The notes: generated by a model from the sequence alone, not told the origin. 64,000 nt of DNA from Misgurnus anguillicaudatus (GCF_027580225.2 NC_073339.2:41832501-41896500), one strand, 5' to 3'; shown: positions 52,319 through 64,000, numbered from the stretch's first letter. Numbers and translations: made by a program.

Positions 52319-52614
52319 CAGTGGTTCTCAAACTTTTTCTGCGTGCGGCCCCCTTTCTGTACGGTGCATTCCTTCGCGCCCCCCCTAAAGAAAATTTATG
52401 ACAAAAACTGTTCTAAAATTTTACATTTTATTAAACAAAACATATTAAGTTATACAAAGTAGTGCTGTTGGTTAGTAGCCTTATTTTTTTAGGTTTAATT
52501 ACACAGTATTCATGATAAATGAATGTCTTTATAAAATGTCATAAACTGGGGCCCCCCTGGCACCATCTCGCGGCCCCCCCCTGGGGGCCCCGGACCCCAG
52601 TTTGAGAACCACTG
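52319..52614. mobile_element. hAT MITE, 296 bp, 'CAGTGGTTCTCAAACT' family
   Basis: CAGTGGTTCTCAAACTTTTT... to ...AGTTTGAGAACCACTG; perfect duplication ATCTAGGT on both sides. Only 21 bp from the preceding hAT element. Confidence 0.93.
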
Positions 52615-52714
52615 ATCTAGGTACAGACCAGTATGTACCTTTGAGGTACTACCATGAACTTTTAGGTACAAAGGTGTACTTTTTTAAGAGCGTACCACCC
52701 CAGTGACGTTGTAT

Positions 52715-53147
52715 TGTGAACTCGCGTGGGCCCCCACTGACAAGCTGGGGCCCCAGGCGACCGCTTGTATTACCTTTACACATTTTGAATCCTTAGGGTT
52801 AGAGGTTTGTAGTAATAGTCCATGCTCTCTTTAACAAGCACCTCTAACATCATTATTTAAGAGCCACCCAGCATCCAGGCATCCCTCCTTTTTGCTTCTC
52901 TCACAGTTTCCTCCCTTTGAATGTTATACACACACACGCAGCTGGTCTCCGACGGGACAGCTGCTTCCCAGCGGGAATAATCAGTTTGACCTTGGGAACG
53001 CAGTGCTTGCAGTAGTACAGTGCTGAGACACGGCCATTCACAGCATTAGGCAGCGAGCTGGAAAAAAGCTAAGACAAAAAAAATGTGCTCATACAGCAAG
53101 ATCCACTTCACAGGAGACAGAAAACCTGTATTTCTGTCTGTCTCTCG

Positions 53148-53180
<33 letters not shown>

Positions 53181-54090
53181 AGGAAAAAAAGCTATATGTT
53201 AAAGTCAAAAGTCATTGTCCTTAATTCTTAAAATGCATAATGAAGCTGAAATATCTGGGGCGTATTATTAAAGGTTTTTCTTTTTAAATTAGGAAAGTGT
53301 CACTGACAATCCAATATACCAATACACCCTGACGGCGGTCAGACAGAACGGTGCGTGTCTATGAGTGCGTGTGCCGTTGCAAGGGAACGCTGAAATAACC
53401 TCAAGTCACATTAATTCATTCTCTACCCAGGAATGAAATTAAACATTTATTCATTAAAGTCACTGTCAGTCTGCCAGAAAAATAACTTTCTGGAGCACTA
53501 AACACGCACGCACACACATACGCATGCACACACGCGGTATTGAATGAAAACTGGAAGAGTACAGATGGGAAATTAATTGACTGTAGTTGAGAAATGTTCT
53601 GTCTATGGTTCTTCTCATTGGCTCATCTCATTTCACGTCTCCCTCTCTTTCTTTAATAACAGTTGAGATACATTTGTGCAACTTTCATTTATTTCTTGCT
53701 GAAATGACCCCAAAGCATCTGTCGTTGAGAGCCTATCTTCTATTGTAAACATTTCTAACTCTAGTAAACTGAGTAAAGTTCATCTGTCACAGTGTTGTCT
53801 ATCAGTTATGGTCCTGTGATGCCCAAGGGCCCCTATTTCTATGGAGGACCCCTTGTGTCACAATTGTGTTTGGCACAACAATTTATGATGTTTCTAAAGA
53901 GGGCCCATGCAGAAACTGAAACATTGGACTGTTCACCTGGTCTTGCAACACCTGAGACACCCTAAAAATATTTTAACTTTATTTTTTAATTTTTATTTTA
54001 CTATGGAGGTAACTGCATATTAGTGTGAGACAATATAAACAATTAGAGAGACTAGAAAACAGCCTTCCTAGGGCACGTACTCACGTTTAA
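52715..54090. other. Intergenic stretch, no gene seen
   Basis: Contains the (TG)n tract and a fairly repeat-free part at 53280-53720. No open frame with support. Confidence 0.45.
53149..53178. repeat. (TG)n microsatellite
   Basis: About 15 perfect TG units. Confidence 0.95.
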
Positions 54091-54859
54091 AGGGGTGGTT
54101 CAATGGTATTTCATGCATTCTAACTTATTAACACTGTTTAAGAGTTGTTTCCTCATGCTAAACGTAGGCAAAAAGCAGTTGGGCGTGTTACAGAGTATTT
54201 CTGTGCCAAATGCACTTCGCCAGGGTTCGTACAAGTTTCAAAAAGTTTTTTTTTCGATTACAGGTCCAGCTGATGTTTCAGGGATTTTCGATACGTATCA
54301 CTTCTTTATATGGGCACTTCCCCTGGAAAACCCCGCCCACCCGTCAATCAGCGGGAGATGCTAGAACTTACATCACATCACCCAACAGCTTTGTTTAATT
54401 TTAAACTCAACAATGGCACGAAAGAAGAAGTGTGTTTTTGGATGTAAGGAGAAGAAAGCCAGACTTATGAAAACAACGGATATAGTTTATTATCCGGGGT
54501 AGCAGCAGAGTTTTGCGTGTGTGTTTTATGCACTGGATTTCTTTGAAAAGTCCCAACCGGGTCATGAGTTGCATGCGCTAAGTAAGACTTCTGGAAATAG
54601 GCACGTGCGTATTATATAAATGACATGAACATGTAGTGAATTATAAGTTAAACAGTGTTATAGTGTTGCATGACTCGTACTCGCTCCTCCCGCGGTAGTA
54701 ACTCCTCCTTCTTTATTTTTCATACGTTATCGGAAAGAATCGTTAAAGCTAATCTTTCGTTTATAAATCTGATTGAACTAAAGACTCTTCAGAGATAATA
54801 CAATATAGATACTCCAGATTAACATCAGAAATGCAGAAACAGCATGTGTTATGTGAGCT
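54091..54859. mobile_element. TTAA-flanked nonautonomous transposon, family A copy 3 (inverted)
   Basis: AGGGGTGGTTCAATGG... to ...GTTATGTGAGCT with TTAA on both sides (54087-54090, 54860-54863). The best preserved copy. Its plus strand has a 29-codon mini-ORF at about 54413-54502. Confidence 0.87.
54413..54502 (+). other. Mini-ORF carried by family A elements
   Basis: MARKKKCVFGCKEKKARLMK then TTDIVYYPG and stop. An equivalent frame is present in copy 2 and, disrupted, in copy 1. CVFGC resembles the start of THAP zinc-finger domains, but the rest of that domain is absent. Confidence 0.35.
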
Positions 54860-54863
54860 TTAA

Positions 54864-56165
54864 GAAACACCCATTGGCTGCCGCTGAAACCGTTTACTTT
54901 CATATTAGGCAAAAAGCACAGCTTCGCCTACTATATCCTTCCAGCAAAACACAGGCTTTTTTGTGATTTTTGCGAGCAAAAATCTTTGATCCTGCGGGAT
55001 ATTTAAGCAATTTTATGCAATGAAATTGCAGGAACTTGCAAAAACTGTTTGCAGCTTTTGCAGCTTTTCAATGATGTTCACGTCACATAATCACGTCACT
55101 TCATAAAATTCCAATGCAATAGGGGACATGGCTGCGGTTTTGAGAAGTAAATAATGCAACATTTTTCAACTTTTGGCTAAGATATATTTGATTTTTGCAC
55201 ACAAACTGTGTTTCTGACATGCATTATCAGCACTGTGGAGAGAATTACAACACAATGTTCTGAACAGGGTTCATGTAAAGAAACACTAATCACATGAACG
55301 GTGACTTCACAAAATTATTATTTACAACAAAACAACATCAATAATATAAGAGCTTAAACCTTTATGACATTTTGCTTACAAATATTTAAGTAGTTAAAGT
55401 TCTTATCAGTTCTTATTCTGTGATAAAGCTTAAATATATTCAGGCGCAAAGAATTGTGGATATTCCTTACAACATGTGCAAATAAATGTAAGTAAATTTT
55501 ACTTAGATTTTTTAGTTTAATGGATTTAATATTTTTAAGTAAATGAACTAAGATTTTTTTACTTGAATCTGCTAAAGTTTTTGATTAAAATTTACTTAAT
55601 TATTTTAGGACTATGTGCAGTGACAAAACTGTTAAATAATACAAAAAAATATATAATAAGACTTACTATTCCCACACAGTTCATTTTTTACATGAATTAA
55701 TTGTGTATTTATCATCATTTTACTTAGGAAAATCTAGTTCTTAATAAATGTTAATATTATTATGTAGAAATTATGAGAGTTAATCTAATAAATATTACTA
55801 CACCAAAAAGTTCGTTTTTTCAGTGTACAAAAATGCAGGGATTATGAAATCATGTAAGCCCCGCATATTTTGCACATGGAAATCTGCAATTTATGCTTCG
55901 AAAGTGCTGCGTATTTGAAAAAATGTGGCCCCCGCATAAATATGCGAACTTGGCATAGTCACTTTTTCTGGAGGTACTGTATATAGTATAGAAGTAGGCG
56001 ATTTTGGATGCAGCGATTGTCTTAGACGATGACATCATGTTTGTCCTTTGGCGGCTACCTTAGCTTCTTGTATGTTTACGAAAGGGAGGGAGCTGTGGAC
56101 TTAGCCCTTGGTTGCAATTCACAATCTCACCACTAGATGCTGCTGGAAATCTACACAGTGTACCT
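54864..56165. repeat. AT-rich repeat-derived stretch
   Basis: 'aacactgtgtttctgacatgcattatc' at about 55200 recurs at the window end. A 'gtaaattttacttag'-type inverted repeat element ends near 55827 (related to 63529-63760). 'ggttgcaattcacaatctcaccactagat' at 56110. Confidence 0.4.
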
Positions 56166-56169
56166 TTAA

Positions 56170-56656
56170 AGGGGCCATGGCATGACAATCTGACCTTTTC
56201 CATGTTTAAGTGCTATAATTGGGTTCCCAGTGCTTCTATGAACCTAGAAATGTGAAAAAGATCAACCCAGTAACTTAATTTTGGTAAACTATTCTCTACA
56301 AGCACGTAAAAATTAGGTATTTGAAATTTGGCTCTCCTTATGATGTCATAAGGAGATCTTATTATAATAATACCACCCTTTAATCTGCACTATCCAAACC
56401 CAGCACAGCCATTTAGTGCAGAGAGAAAGAGAGAGAGGGAGAGAAAGAAAGAAAATAATTCACATTTAACAAACCACCATTATGGCGATCAGTGTTTGCA
56501 TTTCATCAGCTCATTTGCACCCAAAACGCCACATTTTTGCTCACACCTACAAAGTGTCAATTTTAACATGTTATAATAAAATTTCTACATGTGTATACAC
56601 TCTGGGGTCATCAAAGATTTATTTTACATCTTAAAAAATCTTGTGACATGTCCCCT
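56170..56656. mobile_element. TTAA-flanked MITE, family D copy 2
   Basis: AGGGGCCATGGCATGACAA... to ...TGTGACATGTCCCCT with TTAA on both sides. Confidence 0.83.
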
Positions 56657-56660
56657 TTAA

Positions 56661-57968
56661 ATAAAGTGCAAATAAACATCATAAAAATTGTTGAGAAATT
56701 CAACTTCACTCAAGAGAGAACTTTGTACAGACCCGTATTGTTTTTTTTTCATATACTTTATTATTGTAATCATAACATAACATAAAATTGTACCCATAAA
56801 TTGTTATTTACTGTTGTTATTTCTCAGCTGTGCATATTGAGGTTTGCAATGTTTATTATTAGTCTATGCTATGAGAATTCAGAGACATACACATACAGGA
56901 TGAATGTGGAGTCACTATGAATATAATAACCCACCAGTGACCATGAAGGGGAACATATGAAAGAATTAAAAATAAAAATGTGAATATGCATGAGTGCGTG
57001 CGGTTTACTGGCCAGCCGGTGTCCTGCATAAATGCCCTTTGAAATGCAGTGAAAGCTTTGTAGCATAGCCATATGGCCCAAGATCAAAGAAGAGACCAGA
57101 CACCAACACACATGCACGCACACACACATCGAAAAAAATCTTTGTTCATTCACATTTTGCAGAAAGTCTGTGTGTACAGTATGTGAATAAACAGCCAAGC
57201 CAGTAATAATAACTGAAAAGTGCAAAGTAATGGCCATATAGCTAAATGTAAAATTACAGCACTTCTTTATCTCGGAGGAAATTGCAATGCTCAGAGGTAG
57301 CTTTCATAGCTTAGGATACATTTACTGTTTCATGTAGGCCTAATGTAAGTATTACTTTATTAAAACAAAAGGTTTACTGTAATATATTCTTCGATAAAAA
57401 GACTAATAGTGACACAAATGGTTAGCTGTTGTCTGGATGTCACAAATGAGCGATTGATCATTAACAATAATGGCATAGATTGTAAACACAGCTAACAGAG
57501 TGTTCAGGAACACCTAGAAAAATGACAAGCAGGTGTACTTGTGAAGCAAGGCTGGATCTAAACTCTGCAGGAAACTGAACCTTCAGCTGCAGGGGTTGAC
57601 ACCTCTGAAATAGAGATATACAATGGATGTGGACAGCATAGCGATGATCATTTGGTCTTAAAAGAATCTGATACGAAATAGTTCAGATCATATTACATTA
57701 TTAGACTTGATTGGAGTCTCTGAGGATGAATCGGCTGGGTTTGTCTCTTTTTAACCAAATGCTGTGTTGAAATAATCATTTTTAGAGTGTACTGTACAGA
57801 TGACTTTTTTACAGTTAGCATAGCTAACATATATATTTGAACCTAACAGTCCATTTGCACACCCAAAACCCAATGTTTTCATCATATTATTGCTAATGCA
57901 CATGTATTTTGCAATAACACCACATATTTTAAATATAGTATTTCATTGGACTTTTTATGTGTCAGTAC
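56661..57968. other. Intergenic stretch, no gene seen
   Basis: AT-rich. Parts at 57240-57760 look low-copy. ORFs of up to 122 aa have no recognisable domain or splice support. Confidence 0.4.
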
Positions 57969-58575
57969 CAGTGGTGGCAGGTGACTTCTCTGCCGAGGTG
58001 TGCAAATTCAAAATATGTTTTTTTGTGCGTCATGTGAACAATGTGCATCATGCGTCTTGTTAAAGGGGTCATATTAGGAGATTTTTTTTAAGATGTAAAA
58101 TAATTTTGTGTCTCCCCTGAGTGTGTATGTGAAGTTTTAACTCAGAATACCCCATATACAATTTATTAAAGCATATTAAAGGGGTCATATTATGGAATTT
58201 TTTTAAAATGTAAAATAAGTCGTTGGAGTCCCCAGAGTGTGTATGTGAAGTTTTAGCTCGAAATACCCCACAGATAATTAATTATAGAATGTTAAAATAT
58301 CCACTTTGTAGGCCTGAGTAAAAGTGTGCCGTCTCCTTAAAAATGCAAATGAGCTGATGAAATGCAAACACTGATCACAATGATGGTGGTTTGTTGCAAT
58401 TGAAACTCAATTGTGCTGTCAATTATTTTCTGTCTCTCTCACATGTACAGCAGGTACGTATTTTGACAAGACGCATGATGCACATGGTTCACAAGACGAA
58501 CAAATATTTCGAAATGATGAACCACATACATGACGGGCTAAATACTTTGCATCGTGCACCCTCGAAAACTAAGTG
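57969..58575. mobile_element. hAT-type 'CAGTGGCGG' family copy 3, split by TTAA elements
   Basis: Starts CAGTGGTGGCAGGTGACTTC, as the 51832 copy does. At 58060 it is interrupted by family D sequence (58064-58436, itself two overlapping starts at 58064 and 58180), then resumes with 'cagcaggtacgtattttgacaag'. The right end is ragged. Confidence 0.6.
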
Positions 58576-58635
58576 CTACTACTACTATTATAAATACTGT
58601 AAAGCTTGCTACAATGCAAAATTGTAACAAGCTCT

Positions 58636-58823
58636 ACACTGTAAAAATATGCAGCATTTTTGTCAAATCAACACATGTATTTTCATGTTACTTTAACTTA
58701 AGTTTAAAACAATTTCAATTTTGTTTTAGTTTTTTTTTTCGCAAGCCAAAACTTAAAACAGTAACTTGAATTGACTTGCAACGTCAAGTTGTTTTAACTT
58801 TATGCTGCATTTTTTTTTACAAT
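58636..58823. mobile_element. Short MITE with CACTGTAAAAATATGCAGCA termini
   Basis: Left cactgtaaaaatatgcagca; right tgctgcatttttttttacaatg. Confidence 0.6.
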
Positions 58824-58945
58824 GTACAGTGAACCCTTTCCACAACTTTTGTGAAACAGATCTTCAGAAGTTAATTGTCCTTTATGCAATCTTACAGTTA
58901 AAACTGGTTCTTTAAAGGCATCAGGTATAAATAAATGTTAATTAA

Positions 58946-59349
58946 AGGGGACATATCATGAACTTTTCTACTTTTTTAATGTTTAAATGCTAAAATTGGG
59001 TCCCCAATCCTTCTATCAACCTAGAAAATGTGAAAAAGATCAACCAAGTAACTTAGTTTTGGTAAACTATTCTCTGCAAGCATGTGACAAAATAGGTCTT
59101 TGTAATTTGGCTCCCCTTGTGATGTCACAAGGGGATAATAACTCCCCTTAATCTGCATTATACAAAAACGACACCGCCATTTATTGAAGAGCTCATTTGC
59201 ATTTAAAAGGACACACCCAAAATCCCACATTTTTGCTCACATCTACAAATTGGCAATTTTTACATGCTATAATAAATTATCTATATGGTATTCTGAGCTT
59301 ATACCATAAATTATTTTACATTTTAAAAAAGTCTTGTGAAATGTCCCCT
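58946..59349. mobile_element. TTAA-flanked MITE, family D copy 3
   Basis: AGGGGACATATCATGAAC... to ...TTGTGAAATGTCCCCT with TTAA on both sides. Confidence 0.85.
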
Positions 59350-59939
59350 TTAAATGTTTCTTTCCTTTAGGAATGCATCAAATTACAAAATAAGGTACAT
59401 ATATTATTGCTTTATTAAATGACATATTTTTTGTTCAAAACATTTCATGTAATAGGGTAAGTCTGTAATGTTACATAGTCCTATATAATATGTCCATGAG
59501 ATGTCAGCTATTTTGTCAGATATACAAGTGTTTGAGAATAAGGGCAGTAAACTGCACTGCAGCATGATTGGAGCCTAGAGCGAAAGAGAGCTGATTGTAA
59601 ATCAATACATAATAAATGCTCATCTTTGTCATTACATATAAAATCCACAATGGTAAAGAAGCTTGAGGACAATGACTAACAAAAAACCCCAAAATGCCTT
59701 CTCACATTCTGTGTCTGTTGAAAGCTTCCCGTATTGATCGAAACCTGCACAAATTTCTTCCTTTTGCATGCCCTAGACAGCACAGTTTCAAAAGTGCTTG
59801 TTTATTTCAGCTCATGGCTGAGTGAAATATAGACAAACGAACTTATGCTGGGTTGTTTAAACCCATGGTTCGGTCAACTATGTATGTTTCAGGTTTGTCC
59901 ATATGTCATGAAAATAATTGGTTAAATCATATTGTATAC

Positions 59940-60136
59940 ATTGTCAGAAAAAATGGTCAAAGATTGGTCCCTAGTTGTCACTGGGCCGGTATCCTTTTAA
60001 AAAGTTGCACATAAAGAGTTCATATCAGATGTAGATAATGGCCCAACAAGTGCATGTTTGTACCTCCATACCAAATAATACACATTTGTACCTAATTAGC
60101 ACCCTTTTTAAAGATAATTCCCCAGTGACAACTTGG
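59940..60136. mobile_element. MITE, 'gtcagaaaaaatggtccc' family, copy 3 (cut by a hAT insertion)
   Basis: Same motif order as 29340-29578; its right end is displaced by the hAT insertion at 60137. Confidence 0.5.
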
Positions 60137-60281
60137 CAGTGACTGCCGGTGACTTTTTTTCGAGGGCGCTCAATGCGAAGTTTGTCACAACATGTATGTA
60201 TGTATTCAAAATATGTGTTCGACAGATCCTGTGCATCACACGTCTTGTCAAAATAAGTGTCTGCTGCAGATGCGTCTAAAG

Positions 60282-61094
60282 CAGTAATTCTTAAAGTGTG
60301 GTCCGCGGACCACTAGTGGTCCGCCAAACCCCCCCAGTGGTCCGCCAAAAGATGACCTAAACTAGGTGTTTATACACACTGCAAAAAATGACTTTCTTAC
60401 TTAGTATTTTTGTCTTGTTTTCAGTGGAGGTATCTGGAAATTCTTGAATCAAGATGTATTTTCTTGATGAGCAAAATTACCTAAGAAAATAATACTAGTT
60501 TTTAGACAAAAAATATACAATTTGTGCTTGAAACAAGCAAAAATATCTGCCAATGGAGTGAGAAAATTTTACTTGAATTAAATGTTTAAGAAAAAAGAAA
60601 TCTTATTTCACAATTTTTTTTCTCACCCCATTGGCAGATAATTTTGCTTGTTTTAAGGACAATTTCACTTAAATTGTATATTATTTGTCTAAAAACTAGA
60701 CTTATTTACTTAGGTCATTTTGCTCATCAAGAAAAGCATCTTAGTTTAAGAATTTTTAGATATTTCTACTGAAAACAAGACAAAAATACTAAGTAAGAAA
60801 GTCATTTTTTGCAGTGCAATCGTCACTTATTTAAGTAGATTTTTTATATTAAGCTGCAACTCATTTCACATTTACTTTTTCAAATGAAATTAAATTCATA
60901 TAACAATTTCTGAACATAGCATTGCATTTCTGTTTAAAAAAATAGTTATTAGTGCATATTAAACTTAAATTTAGCTTACCCTTCCTATTTTGTTGTTTTT
61001 TGGGGGCGTGTTACAGTCGGATTCTGTTAAGTGGACTCAGAAAAAAATTGGAAGATAAAGTGGTCCTTGGGCTGAAAAAGTTTGAGAAACACTG
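60282..61094. mobile_element. hAT element nested inside 60137-61393
   Basis: CAGTAATTCTTAAAGTGTGG... to ...AAGTTTGAGAAACACTG. Perfect 8-bp duplication GTCTAAAG (60274-60281, 61095-61102). Same terminal family as 52319-52614. Contains the palindromic element below. Confidence 0.92.
60377..60816. mobile_element. Palindromic MITE nested inside 60282-61094
   Basis: Two arms of about 200 bp, near-perfect complements (CACTGCAAAAAATGACTTTC... and ...GAAAGTCATTTTTTGCAGTG), meeting near 60600. Confidence 0.88.
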
Positions 61095-61734
61095 GTCTAA
61101 AGGGTTTATGATAAAAGAGACGCTCGCGTTTGCCAGATACTCGCATAATGTCATGCGTAATCAGAGTTTAATGTTAAGGGAGTGTCTTGCGTGTATTTTG
61201 TGAACGTGAGCGTCTCTTTTATCATAAACGGTTTTGACGCATGTGCAGCAGGCACTTATTTTGACGAACACTTGATGCACATGGTTTATATGACACAACA
61301 AACACATGTTTTGAAAACGCAAGCAAGACACGTCACCCCGAACACTTATTTTGAACTAGCGCCTCTCTGATGAGCAGTCACGAGCCGCCACTGCAACTTG
61401 GGCCAATTTTTGACCAGTGTAAAGAGACTACAAAATATTATGAAAATAGTCACTATAACTTGCATTATATTCCAAGTCTTAATGTAAAAACAGACCAAAA
61501 TCTTATAATGTGGGTTGGTTTAACCCCTAAACAACATTCAGAGGTTTCAAAGGCACTTTTAGGTTCTCGCAGCATCTGCTCCTTTCATATCCATCCCTTC
61601 GAACTTCTTTGTGAAATGTTGTTTTTGTTCATCCCTAAATCTGGCTGTACACACATCTAAAAGCTGTCACAGCCAAACAAAGTCCTTTTGCTGATGAAGG
61701 AAACAGTAGGAAACAGGGGAAGTACATCAAATGC

Positions 61735-61747
61735 TCTCCTCCTCCTC

Positions 61748-61799
<52 letters not shown>
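61735..61799. repeat. (CT)n microsatellite
   Basis: About 25 CT units preceded by CTC repeats; creates spurious Arg-Glu and Ser-Leu ORFs. Confidence 0.95.
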
Positions 61800-61802
<3 letters not shown>

Positions 61803-62600
61803 ATCACCCTGTTCTTGCTCTCTCACAACGTTGCCAAGTGTGTAACCGAGTAAGCAGATCATTTAAATGAATGTTCAGGTAAGATGTGGGGTTGTCCCAG
61901 GGTGCCTGGGCTAAATGCCAAACTCGAAAAAACGCCAATGAGAAGCACACAGCCAGGAAACGAGGAGCTTTTTTTCTTTTTTACTTTCTTCCTTCCTGTC
62001 CATCTACTTGTCCAACACATAAACCACTTTTATACTCTCAACATCCGTCAGTGTAACCATATACTGTACTGTATAATAAACACATCACGCCCCTCCGAGA
62101 CCAAACCTTATGTCATAGTGAGTGATGCTGTTAAGTGTTTTCAACAGCGCTCTTCAGTATACCGTTTTATGCTTGGTTGCATAAGATGACAGATATGTTT
62201 TGGAGGTAACTGTCCCAAAGGTGCGCTGGTTATTGCGACCATGACAGTGGTTTGAAGTGAGATTGACTGTAGACAGATCTCACTTGTATTATTGTGTTAT
62301 TGCTGACACCCATTCAATCAATCCCAAAAATATAAAGCATCTGCACATGTTCGTGTAAATGCATAAACGTTAACTTGTAGATGGTAATAAAACTTCAATA
62401 TTTGTGCCTTGTTGAGAGAAAGCGGGGTATTACTTTTCTAAGTGACTTAGAAACTTTACCTGGTGGATGATGCAATAGACTGACATCAAATAAATTGAAG
62501 GAGAGATTCAAGTTATGAGGCATCAGAGCATCAAAGACTTGTGGGTGGGCTCTTTTGACTTCACCCTAGCAACCAACCAGAACAGCTTAGCAACCGCATC
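61800..62600. other. Intergenic stretch, no gene seen
   Basis: Mixed sequence without repeat-family matches or supported ORFs. Confidence 0.4.
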
Positions 62601-62639
62601 AACATCTTAAAAAGATCTTGATTTTACATGTATGCATTT

Positions 62640-62765
62640 GACAGATGCATATATTTAAAGCAATCTACATAGCATTACAAGGTACACATTTTATATCAGT
62701 ATGTGTGTTCCCTGGGTTCAAACCCATGACCTTTTACACTGCTAAAGTGATGCTCTGAGCTACAC
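62640..62765. repeat. SINE/LINE tail fragment
   Basis: 'aaggtacacattttatatcag', then 'tccctgggttcaaacccatgacc' and a tRNA-like end; same layout as 12605-12735. Confidence 0.6.
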
Positions 62766-62849
62766 ACTTTTAATGTCTTTTTTCAAGCTAGTCTGCAAAA
62801 GAAAATAACCTTCAAAAAGTCATGTGTGTGGTGTTCCTGTAAAGAAGCG

Positions 62850-63480
62850 GTTTTTGGGAATTTCTGTGATATTTTTGGAGCCTTGTAAACATTAGTGTGG
62901 AGGGTGCGTATAGAGAGGGAATTGGGAAAAGCAGGCGGCTCTCTGTTATAGATTTATACCGTTTGTGTTAAGCTGTTTCTCAGAAGTAGACATTTATGAC
63001 TTGATTGATCAACTTTCAGCTTCACAATTTTGAACCGAAGACTTTTTAAGGGCTCTGTGTAATTGAATGACATCCTACAGGGAGCCATAACTCACTTTGA
63101 TGTGTGCTTTCCTTTCGAAAATAGGCGAGCAATCTGTGACTGTGTAACTCAAATGAAGTTTGGAAATGGGCCAATAGTAAATTTTTTGGAAACTTTGCTC
63201 CCGAGGTACGGCCAACAGTCACATCTGAAAAGTCCTCCATAAAAGTATCTTTATGGGCTTTCAAAGTAATTATTTGATAGCGACGTTTGGTGCCCACATC
63301 TGCACCGCACTTGATCTCGCATCTCAAATCATTTTGAAAAACCAATGCCCTTGGGGACGCAAAGTATATAAAAATGGAGACAGAAACATTTCGGACATCG
63401 CAACAATCCTCTATAAAACTCGGGAAAGCCCATTTTTATTGTTTCGTTTAAATTTTCACAAGCCTTGAGGTGAAGCAGCC
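62850..63480. other. Low-repeat stretch, candidate conserved non-coding element
   Basis: About 600 bp matching none of the window's repeat families. Two overlapping ORFs on opposite strands argue against coding. Cannot be confirmed without other genomes. Confidence 0.2.
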
Positions 63481-63528
63481 TATACTATGACTGGTAACGC
63501 AGCAAAAGATAAAAACGTCTTGAGGGCA

Positions 63529-64000
63529 CACACTGAAAAAAAACAACTTGTAAAATTTACTTAAAAAAATCCTCGTAACAATTTGCACGAACTTTTTTTA
63601 AGTAAAATTTACTGCTTTTTTATAAGTAAAACTTACCTACTAAAATCAAATAAAATTTACTTAAAATTGCATGATAAAACATATGTTAAATAATTAATTA
63701 AATGTTACTTAATTATTTTATTTAGAAGTTAGATTTATTTTTTAATCGTTTAGGTAAAGTCTATTAGTTTTTTTTTTGAAAATTGAAGCATTGCTGTCCT
63801 AATAATATTAAATAAATCGTATTTTCTGTTTGTTATTTTCTTTAACATATTCCTATGGACCTAGTTATTTTTAGTGTTATAAATGGCATTATAACACAAA
63901 ATTCATGACTGACAACAAGTCAGTCATTGAATAAACTTGATTCGGAACAGAAACGCACACAAACTGTGTTTCTGACATGCATTATCAGCACTGTGGAGAG
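63529..64000. mobile_element. Inverted-repeat element, 'cactgaaaaaaaacaacttg' family, runs off the window
   Basis: 'gtaaaatttacttaaa' motifs as at 55490-55620. The last 45 bp ('acacaaactgtgtttctgac...') are identical to about 55200-55244. Confidence 0.5.

Larger units (their letters stand above)
60137..61393. mobile_element. hAT-type 'CAGTGGCGG' family copy 2 (inverted), outer element of a nest
   Basis: Inverted relative to the 51832 copy; ends CAGTGACTGCCGGTGACT and AGTCACGAGCCGCCACTG. Perfect 8-bp duplication CAACTTGG (60129-60136, 61394-61401). Contains the next element. Confidence 0.9.

Noticed and set aside
61635..61870. Arg-Glu and Ser-Leu repeat ORFs
   Set aside because: Products of the (CT)n microsatellite on both strands.

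Overview
The window is nuclear DNA from a bony fish, most likely a cyprinid. It holds two multi-exon genes on the minus strand with teleost-like protein sequence and canonical GT-AG introns. These sit in AT-rich, transposon-packed introns and intergenic DNA. The dispersed repeats include TTAA-flanked MITEs, hAT elements with 8-bp target duplications, a Harbinger-type element and an L2/Rex-like LINE tail. There are no bacterial operons, rRNA genes, tRNA genes or CRISPR arrays.

Region 1-19244 (minus strand): the 5' part of micall2 (MICAL-L2/JRAB). I assembled seven coding exons by hand with matching splice phases: 19102-19244, 18563-18611, 8959-9100, 8708-8856, 7846-7976, 2587-3054 and 1-509. 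The last continues past position 1. They encode a complete calponin-homology domain, a linker, a complete LIM domain and the start of a Pro/Ser/Thr-rich region. The last exon contains an in-frame 33-bp minisatellite. Its antisense strand mimics a leucine-rich-repeat ORF.

Region 19245-26434: probable micall2 5' UTR/promoter, then intergenic DNA made of nested repeats.

Region 26435-48800 (minus strand): gaa, lysosomal acid alpha-glucosidase (GH31). All 19 coding exons can be joined in frame to give 964 residues. The protein has an N-terminal cytosolic tail with transmembrane anchor, a trefoil domain and the GH31 barrel, with both catalytic aspartates and the other active-site residues conserved. 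The first coding intron lacks a normal GT at the position homology predicts. A noncoding first exon probably lies near 48677-48800. Both genes read in the same direction, with micall2 downstream of gaa. Their products work separately: one in lysosomal glycogen breakdown, the other in Rab-dependent junction trafficking.

Region 48800-64000: no gene recognised. It holds transposons, including a three-deep nest at 60137-61393, microsatellites, and a few low-repeat stretches that could be conserved non-coding elements.
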